NCBI GenBank assembly: GCA_937138955.1
Contig: CAKZPJ010000177.1
Span: 1 to 5,002, forward strand
From: an uncultured Flammeovirgaceae bacterium
GTDB lineage: Bacteria; Bacteroidota; Bacteroidia; Cytophagales; Cyclobacteriaceae
Reading direction: 5' to 3'
Length of the DNA: 5,002 bases
Part shown: piece after piece, positions 1 to 5,002 of the stretch
Layout of the letters: the number at the start of each line of letters is the position of its first letter
Position numbering within the stretch: position 1 is the stretch's first letter
Program-made: the position numbers and the translations under genes
The notes under the pieces: generated by a model
The model's database searches: none
The model's input: only the letters and a program-made list of their open reading frames with translations
Told to the model about the DNA's origin: nothing

Positions 1-3000
1 AGAGAAGGCGGGAATCGGTAGCAGTAGTTAACACATACGGAATACCATTAAGAATTACATCGGTGTTCACGGTACCCTCTCCCCCCGAAACGGTGGCTTC
101 CAACGTTATGCTGCTTTCTTCAAACTGCCACTGGCCGTTACGATAGGCTACATTAGTCAGCGTATTTTCTTGCCACTGACTAGGGTGTACCTGCGCCCAA
201 CCATTGCTGTTATCTCTTAAGTATACAAATGAACTGTTGTTCCAATCGTCTACTTCTCCCGCCAAAGGGTTAGCGTATTTGCTTCGCCAAAAATATACGG
301 TACTATCTTCAGTAACTGGCAAAGTGATTGACCACTGAGCTAATACTGTTGTTTCTAAAGTGGTTTGTTGTTTTACGGAGCTGCTAAACGTAGCCGAAGT
401 ATCTAGCTCAACCAAAATAGACCGGGGCGACCCCGACCGCAAAGTAGTTTGAAGATTGCCGGGCTGCACTTGTAAAATAATTTCTGGTATCGATACTACC
501 CCAAAATTGGTAGGCGAGATATTAGCCGTTCCGCTAATGGGGACAAAGTAATCAATAGCCGCCCGGTTGTTGGCCTCGTTAAGCTCAGCTACTGAGTCGG
601 GGCTATCAATAATAACCTCCAAGCGGTTGTTTCCGGCATTGGCGTTGCCTTCTTGGTTAGGTACGGTAAATTGTAATGTATCCTGATATAAAACCGGAGG
701 GTACCATACCGGGCCGTAGGTTTCGGCCGTGCCATCGCTAAAAGTTCGCTGTAGAGATACAGCTAAGGAATCTGTTTGGGTTCGGCCAAAATTTCGGACG
801 ATACAGTTTACGGAGAATGAATCGGAAGCAGCAGTAATTGGTCCGTCTTGTAATTGGGCAACGAAAATATTGTTGGCATCAATCTCATAGTCGGTCTGGC
901 TACGTCCGAACAAGGTAAGCGCCGGATCACCCTGATGTACCAGTTGCTGCACCTGAGAGGTATGCATTTCCCAGGCTAATTCGCCTACCTGCGCTATAAA
1001 CCGCCTTTCGGCCTCTTTCTTTACTGATCCTACTGGCTGATCTACCCAAGCACTATCACCGAATGCCACTTCATAAAACCGATCAGAGTACTGCTTAAGC
1101 ACACTAGAAATTCCAATGGAGCTATGGGCCATTACGTGCAGAGCCCCTCGGTTGGCAGTACGAATCCAGTCCTCTCCAAACGTAGTTGTCGTACTAAAAA
1201 CGTTGCCAGCATTACAGCCATTGAGTAGAATAGCCGGATATTTTCCCTGGTTACGATAACCGAATTCGTCGTTCGATACGAACCCAATATCCATATCAGA
1301 GATAGTGGTAGATGAGTGACCAAAGAACGTGATAAGCGAAACGCCCTGATTCACTTCTTCGGCAATATTGATGAGTTCAGAAACACTATTTGTTTGCTTC
1401 TGCTGCGTAACTACTTCTCCGCCTAAGAAATGATTCTTGGCAATAGTTGCGAAATTATCTACGTAGCGGGCGTAGAGCATTAGCTCAAAGGAAGATACCC
1501 CTCCACTCAGATGTACCAGATTCTTCTTCCATAAAGCCTCTCGAGTGCTACTTTCTTGATAGTCTTCCGCCAATGTCCGGATTTCTTCTTCCTTCACTTT
1601 ATCTAGATAATTGGCTACTTCTTGAGCCGTATTGGCATTCACCCTTCCGGTGGGTATGGCCACTCCGATACCATCGCTACCCGCTAACCCGGAAGTAAGT
1701 ACAATATCTGACCCGGGCATACCCCCCGGGGGAATATAGTCCTGCACCTGAAAGGTAGCCGGATCACGACGATGGTGGTTGTAATTAACGGTAAGTCCTT
1801 TCCCTATCAATAATAAGTTTTCGGGGCTACCCACTGATAGCATGTAGTCCACAAAGCGACGAATTGCTAGAGGAGTAATTTCACCGTAGCTAAACAAATT
1901 GTACAGTTGATCGATATCAACCAAAAGTGGCTGATGACCAGTGCTGACTCGATAATCGCGATAAGCATCAATAGGATCACTGTAGGCGCCAACAGGCTGT
2001 CGAAGGGCAGAGTGACCTATCATCAAAAATTTAGCTGAAGCTTCCAGTGTAGGCATGGTAACTCGTTGAATGTCAGCTATCGGCTGTACTTCAGCCAGCA
2101 GTAGCTGCCGAGGTACATTAGTATTAGGAATGATTGCCGAAAGCGTATTTCCAGAGATATTGTAACCAATTATTTCAACATTGTCTGGTTCAGTAACGTC
2201 CCAAAGCTGAGCGTCGGCTGGAGAATTGGCCACCTCCAGATACGATTTAGCGGTCGTATTTGCTACTAAACTTAGTAATTGATTCTGAGTTTGAGCATCG
2301 GGTTGCTGGGCGTAGTTGAACTCTAACAGGGCTAAAGAAATGTTATCGGCTTTACCGTCTACTCCGTTCACGGTTAATCGAACCACTATCTGATCGCTAC
2401 CTACGTCCGACCACGCTAGGGTTGTATCAATTTGATGACTATCGTAGTAGCTAAACTCAGCCGTGGCTAATGTCCGCAGCGATCCAGCACTGCTTCCTAC
2501 CTGAATGGTAACGTTATGCGGCTGATTATTGCGTCCGGTAAGCACTAGTTGCAGATTGGGGTTTGATCCGCTACCAATAGGGTTGCTAACGGGAATAGTA
2601 TAGTCAACGGACTCTCCTTGTCTAGTGCGCTTACCCGTCCAGCCTTCCCCGTAGTCAAAGGTGCTAAGCCGCGATGTGGCTCGACTGGCTGAACCAATAG
2701 GGTACAGTCTTCCTTGCGCGTATTCGTCGGCGAAAATTTGTCGCTCCGTTTGTAGGTGATAAGGCTCGGCAGGCAAACCGCCTACATTATTTTCTGAAAA
2801 GGACGTTACTCGTTTACCCACTCTGGCATCCAATCGCCAAGTGAGAAAGTACGCCGTAGTATCGGAATATAGGTTATAGTGAGGGTGCGGTTGAGCTGTG
2901 TTAGGCTCGTAAAGTTCGGCATCCAGGGTGCCATCGTTGCGTTTTCCGTAGAAGCGGATGTAATCCTCTGGGTTAAAGCGGGCATCCTGCTGACCTTGTA

Positions 3001-3259
3001 CCTCAATAGCCTGCTCTACGCCTCGGAAGAAAAGTTGAATACGACGAGGGTCAACCGAAGCTACCGGAAACCCGGCCTGCTGAAGCGTGGTGTAATCAAT
3101 CTGATAAATGCCATTTTCTCCAATCGGAATTTTGTAGTACTGTTGGTTATTAACAACCCACTCGTTGCCGAAGCGTTGCGCTTTCGTGCAGTGAACAATG
3201 AACAGTGTGCAGTGAACAGTGAATGCAATGAGCGTTATAGAGAATTTAGATTTACTCAT
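1..3259 (-). CDS. porU2: Putative type IX secretion system sortase PorU2 (C25 family peptidase), partial, 3' end outside window
   Basis: Known role of the family: a cell-surface cysteine peptidase that cleaves C-terminal sorting domains from T9SS cargo and attaches the cargo to the surface. Seen: 1086 residues with no stop, running off the left edge. A signal peptide (1-27, hydrophobic from about I8, cut likely at A27/Q28) is followed by an N-terminal region typical of the family (about 30-150), beta-rich segments (150-405) and a C25 catalytic domain (about 410-785). The catalytic dyad is His648 in FFGHSS and Cys682 in LLNGCNAG, 34 residues apart, close to the spacing in gingipains; GDPALTLFG closes the domain. 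A CARDB/Ig-like module (about 797-905) and an FN3-like segment follow. The start is forced: an in-frame TAG lies at 3281-3283 and no other ATG occurs before about residue 400. The gene overlaps porV2 by 8 nt, suggesting coupled translation. Extension well beyond the catalytic domain favours PorU2 over classical PorU; this branch assignment is inferred. Confidence 0.9.
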   Translation of the reverse strand, partial: MSKSKFSITLIAFTVHCTLFIVHCTKAQRFGNEWVVNNQQYYKIPIGENGIYQIDYTTLQQAGFPVASVDPRRIQLFFRGVEQAIEVQGQQDARFNPEDYIRFYGKRNDGTLDAELYEPNTAQPHPHYNLYSDTTAYFLTWRLDARVGKRVTSFSENNVGGLPAEPYHLQTERQIFADEYAQGRLYPIGSASRATSRLSTFDYGEGWTGKRTRQGESVDYTIPVSNPIGSGSNPNLQLVLTGRNNQPHNVTIQVGSSAGSLRTLATAEFSYYDSHQIDTTLAWSDVGSDQIVVRLTVNGVDGKADNISLALLEFNYAQQPDAQTQNQLLSLVANTTAKSYLEVANSPADAQLWDVTEPDNVEIIGYNISGNTLSAIIPNTNVPRQLLLAEVQPIADIQRVTMPTLEASAKFLMIGHSALRQPVGAYSDPIDAYRDYRVSTGHQPLLVDIDQLYNLFSYGEITPLAIRRFVDYMLSVGSPENLLLIGKGLTVNYNHHRRDPATFQVQDYIPPGGMPGSDIVLTSGLAGSDGIGVAIPTGRVNANTAQEVANYLDKVKEEEIRTLAEDYQESSTREALWKKNLVHLSGGVSSFELMLYARYVDNFATIAKNHFLGGEVVTQQKQTNSVSELINIAEEVNQGVSLITFFGHSSTTISDMDIGFVSNDEFGYRNQGKYPAILLNGCNAGNVFSTTTTFGEDWIRTANRGALHVMAHSSIGISSVLKQYSDRFYEVAFGDSAWVDQPVGSVKKEAERRFIAQVGELAWEMHTSQVQQLVHQGDPALTLFGRSQTDYEIDANNIFVAQLQDGPITAASDSFSVNCIVRNFGRTQTDSLAVSLQRTFSDGTAETYGPVWYPPVLYQDTLQFTVPNQEGNANAGNNRLEVIIDSPDSVAELNEANNRAAIDYFVPISGTANISPTNFGVVSIPEIILQVQPGNLQTTLRSGSPRSILVELDTSATFSSSVKQQTTLETTVLAQWSITLPVTEDSTVYFWRSKYANPLAGEVDDWNNSSFVYLRDNSNGWAQVHPSQWQENTLTNVAYRNGQWQFEESSITLEATVSGGEGTVNTDVILNGIPYVLTTATDSRLL
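3189..3223 (+). repeat. Five tandem heptamers CAGTGAA inside the porU2 signal-peptide codons
   Basis: Reading the plus strand from 3189 in steps of seven gives CAGTGAA, CAATGAA, CAGTGTG, CAGTGAA, CAGTGAA: three perfect units, one with one mismatch and one with two. A degenerate sixth unit (CAATGAG, 3226-3232) follows two bases out of register. On the coding (minus) strand this spells residues 13-24 of PorU2, FTVHCTL then FIVHC, which form the hydrophobic core of the signal peptide. Three units make 21 bp, which explains the seven-residue protein repeat. From general familiarity, similar CAGTGAA/TTCACTG tracts occur between genes in Bacteroidota genomes; I could not check this here. Confidence 0.85.
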
Positions 3260-4343
3260 TCTCCTGGGATTTTCCGAAGCCTAGTTTGAGGGAGAAAACG
3301 TGGGAATAGAGCGATTCGGACTGGTCGCCGATGTCAGTGAGGGCGTAATCAATCTGTAGCTTACCTAACACTACGCCCACGCCAAAGTCAGGCTGAAACG
3401 TTCGGTAGGTGCTACCGTCAAAGTCTTTTACCTGCTGTACGTTTCCGACCCCAGCTCGTAGAAAAACAATCGTCTCGTAGTCTAACTCCAAACCAACCGA
3501 AGGATCAATGGAGGTTAGGTCCGAACCAACTAGTACGTTGCGCTGCCCATCGAAAGTAAAGGTCGCATCAACTGTGGCCAGTACGCCTAAACGGTTTTGC
3601 CAGAATCGCTGCGATTTTCCAATTCCCAGTGTCGCCCTCGGTAGCGTAAGCTCCACTGAGTTATCAGGAATCTGATTACCGGTTTGAGTGTAAACATCAA
3701 TCACCAACTCAGAATTGTGCGACCAGGCGTTGAACGTACCGGTAATGTCGTGCAGCATCAATCCAAACTGCCAGCCAATTAGTCGGTACTGCGCTCCGGC
3801 ATCCAAACCAAAGCCCCAAGCATTGGCAAAGTTACCCACGTTGCGATGCACTACTTTAAAGTTTACCCCTACCTGCAAGCGAGGAATAGCACGCATTCGT
3901 CGGGCATAGGAAAACAGAAAAGCGTAATCAGCTGCGGAGAAAAAGCGAATGCGGTCGTAGTTAATTCGTCCGTTGGCATCGTACAAAAAGCGTGTATCAG
4001 GAATATCATCTACCGCAAAGCGAATCACTGAAATTCCCAAACTGCTCAACGTATCGATGCGGGTGACGAATCCACCGTAATCAAAATTAGCAATACCGGC
4101 AAAGTACTCGGCGTGCATCAGCGAGGCTTCGTAGGGACTTTCCAAGCTAGCCAAACCAGCCGGATTCCAATAGCCGGAGGTAACATCAGAAACTACAGCC
4201 GTTTGGGTACCCGCCATCCCTAGTCCTCTACCGCCAATACCGATGGCTAAAAACTCATTACTGTACTTAGGAGTACGAATTTGAGCTTGCCCGGAAAGTG
4301 CAAGAAGACTGAATAGAAAGCAACTCAGAACCTTGAGACGCAT
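3252..4343 (-). CDS. porV2: Putative type IX sorting system protein PorV2 (PorV/PorQ family outer-membrane beta-barrel)
   Basis: Known role of the family: FadL-like outer-membrane barrels that carry T9SS cargo from the translocon to the PorU sortase. Seen: 363 residues, complete. The signal peptide is 1-20 (MRLK, hydrophobic core, then SGQA cut before Q21). The family N-terminal block follows: NEFLAIGIGGRGLGMAGTQT (29-48), then SGYWNPAGLA (56-65). Conserved-looking stretches VDDIPDTRFLYDANG (111-125) and RFFSAADYAFLFSYAR (133-148) recall the PorV2 branch. Alternating strands continue to a C-terminal strand ending in LKLGF, with a short GKSQENE tail. No Shine-Dalgarno sequence precedes the ATG, which is common in Bacteroidota. 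Its stop overlaps the start of porU2, so the two probably form one transcript and one attachment complex. PorV2 rather than PorV or PorQ is my judgement from remembered motifs and the partner gene; membership of the broad family is firm. Confidence 0.88.
   Translation of the reverse strand: MRLKVLSCFLFSLLALSGQAQIRTPKYSNEFLAIGIGGRGLGMAGTQTAVVSDVTSGYWNPAGLASLESPYEASLMHAEYFAGIANFDYGGFVTRIDTLSSLGISVIRFAVDDIPDTRFLYDANGRINYDRIRFFSAADYAFLFSYARRMRAIPRLQVGVNFKVVHRNVGNFANAWGFGLDAGAQYRLIGWQFGLMLHDITGTFNAWSHNSELVIDVYTQTGNQIPDNSVELTLPRATLGIGKSQRFWQNRLGVLATVDATFTFDGQRNVLVGSDLTSIDPSVGLELDYETIVFLRAGVGNVQQVKDFDGSTYRTFQPDFGVGVVLGKLQIDYALTDIGDQSESLYSHVFSLKLGFGKSQENE
3261..3265 (-). promoter_or_regulatory. AGGAG Shine-Dalgarno-like motif abutting the porU2 start
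   Basis: On the minus strand AGGAG ends one base before the ATG of porU2, inside the last codons of porV2. That spacing is much shorter than the usual 5-9 bases, so it may be poorly functional. The in-frame stop upstream leaves no alternative ATG. Translation of porU2 is therefore more likely to depend on ribosomes finishing porV2 (8-nt stop/start overlap) than on this motif alone. Confidence 0.25.
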
Positions 4344-4594
4344 AGAATCAAATTAGCTAATTATCAGCAAGCTAACGTCTTCTATTCAAAAAATTCTCTG
4401 GCGGTTGAGTACGGTTACGTAAGTTTCCCTATGGCATAAAAATAACTTTTACCGGCAAAAACTACTAAGCTACTGATGAATTGTATTATGCCGAAAAAGG
4501 CTTGTTTTTTCCCAAGTAAATGGAGAGAGTTTATGGATACTAACGGTATTACTAATTATGTGCTTTTTACATTGATTTAACAGAAAGATACACA
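4344..4594. other. Intergenic gap between murI and porV2
   Basis: This 251-bp A+T-rich stretch has no credible gene on either strand. I looked on the minus strand for the Bacteroidota promoter pattern (TTG near -33, TAnnTTTG near -7). The only near matches are AGTTTTTG (about 4453-4460), ATTTTTTG (about 4386-4393) and TATCTTTC just after the murI stop, and none has a well-placed TTG. A short GCC/GGC hairpin at 4491-4502, followed on the plus strand by TTGTTTTTT, has only a three-base-pair stem. TTACGTAA (4415-4422) and TTAGCTAA (4353-4360) are small palindromes of no proven role. The length suggests that a porV2-porU2 promoter lies here, but I cannot place it. Confidence 0.6.
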
Positions 4595-5002
4595 TCACAA
4601 TTGCAGGTGTTCGGCTTGTACGTGGTGGTCTTCTAAAAAAATTTGGGCTTTGGTATCAAAGTCTTCGGTGGATTCGGTGGTAAAGTATTTCCTGCTTCCG
4701 TATTTAGTACATCGGGTAGCCATTTCGGAGTGCTTAGTCAAATAGTTTACTAAGCTGCGAGCCACAATCTCTCCTTGAGAAATCAGACGAACGTGAGGCG
4801 GTAAAAACTTAGTGATCTGATGAGACAAAAGTGGATAGTGGGTACATGCCAGTAAAATAGTATCAATGCTAGGTGACTGTTCTAATAAGTGGTTTACGTG
4901 CTGATGAATAAAATATTCAGCTCCGAGAGTATTATGCTCATTATTTTCTACTAATGGCACCCACATGGGACAGGCTTCTTGGTATATTTTTACTTCAGGA
5001 AA
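4595..5002 (-). CDS. murI: Glutamate racemase MurI, C-terminal part (5' end outside window)
   Basis: Role: cytoplasmic interconversion of L- and D-glutamate, supplying D-Glu to peptidoglycan precursors. Seen: an open frame from the right edge to a TGA at 4595-4597, giving the last 135 residues. The family is usually about 260-275 residues, so roughly half is present. The motif ACPMWVPLVEN lies at fragment residues 10-20, and LACTHYPLL carries the second catalytic cysteine (fragment Cys53, codon at 4844-4846). The ATG at 4964-4966 is internal, because family-conserved residues (EACP) lie upstream of it in the same frame, so it is not the start. The tail (KYFTTESTEDFDTKAQIFL to AEHLQL) resembles the C-terminus of Bacteroidota MurI. 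The gene is co-oriented with porV2 251 bp downstream. Whether they share a transcript cannot be told from the sequence. Confidence 0.95.
   Translation of the reverse strand, partial: FPEVKIYQEACPMWVPLVENNEHNTLGAEYFIHQHVNHLLEQSPSIDTILLACTHYPLLSHQITKFLPPHVRLISQGEIVARSLVNYLTKHSEMATRCTKYGSRKYFTTESTEDFDTKAQIFLEDHHVQAEHLQL

Noticed and set aside
1132..1323. 63-residue minus-strand frame
   Set aside because: It is out of frame with the continuous porU2 reading frame, which holds the catalytic His and Cys here.
1447..1698. 83-residue open frame on the plus strand
   Set aside because: Antisense to the C25 catalytic domain, no start signal and no recognisable features.
3188..3211. Lipoprotein signal (a cysteine lipobox) in the PorU2 leader
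   Set aside because: The two cysteines sit in VHC contexts with His at -1, not the Gly, Ala or Ser a lipobox needs. The TKA/Q site fits ordinary signal peptidase I cleavage.
3189..3232. CRISPR-like or direct-repeat array
   Set aside because: Units of 7 bp with no spacers, inside a coding region: a short tandem repeat, not a CRISPR array.
2879..3289. 136-residue open frame on the plus strand
   Set aside because: It lies antisense to porU2 and across the porV2 junction, has no recognisable domain, and includes the heptamer repeat. The minus-strand frame carries clear family motifs over the same bases.
3715..4031. Two short plus-strand frames of 61 and 64 residues
   Set aside because: Both are antisense to conserved parts of porV2 and look like shadows.
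4491..4510. Candidate plus-strand rho-independent terminator (GCC, A-rich loop, GGC, then a T-run)
   Set aside because: The stem has only three base pairs and no plus-strand gene precedes it. On the minus strand the T-run is on the wrong side.

Overview
The window looks like a chromosomal segment from a Bacteroidota bacterium, most likely a Cytophagales-type marine or soil lineage. The evidence is a type IX secretion system (T9SS) gene pair, since T9SS is confined to Bacteroidota and close relatives, together with Ala-Gln signal-peptide ends and poor Shine-Dalgarno use. All three genes I can support lie on the minus strand and read from right to left. I see no mobile element, RNA gene or CRISPR array.

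Layout, in the direction of transcription. (1) 5002 to 4595: the C-terminal half of glutamate racemase (MurI), entering from the right edge, with its catalytic LACTHYPLL motif. (2) 4594 to 4344: a 251-bp A+T-rich gap with no convincing promoter or terminator. (3) 4343 to 3252: a complete 363-residue outer-membrane beta-barrel of the PorV/PorQ family, best matched to the PorV2 branch. (4) 3259 to the left edge: the first 1086 residues of a very large C25 (gingipain-type) cysteine peptidase of the PorU/PorU2 sortase family, overlapping porV2 by 8 nt. Its reading frame is uninterrupted across about 3.26 kb and continues out of the window.

Functionally, PorU and PorV form the attachment complex of the T9SS. 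PorV shuttles cargo bearing a C-terminal sorting domain, and PorU removes that domain and attaches the protein to the cell surface. The overlapping pair here is expected to act as such a complex, probably a second, paralogous set (PorV2/PorU2). MurI supplies D-glutamate for peptidoglycan, so the whole window has a cell-envelope theme.

The most unusual structure is a run of five tandem heptamers (CAGTGAA on the plus strand, 3189-3223) lying inside the porU2 signal-peptide codons. They encode a repeated heptapeptide (FTVHCTL / FIVHC). Because 7 is not a multiple of 3, gain or loss of one unit would shift the frame of the whole sortase gene.
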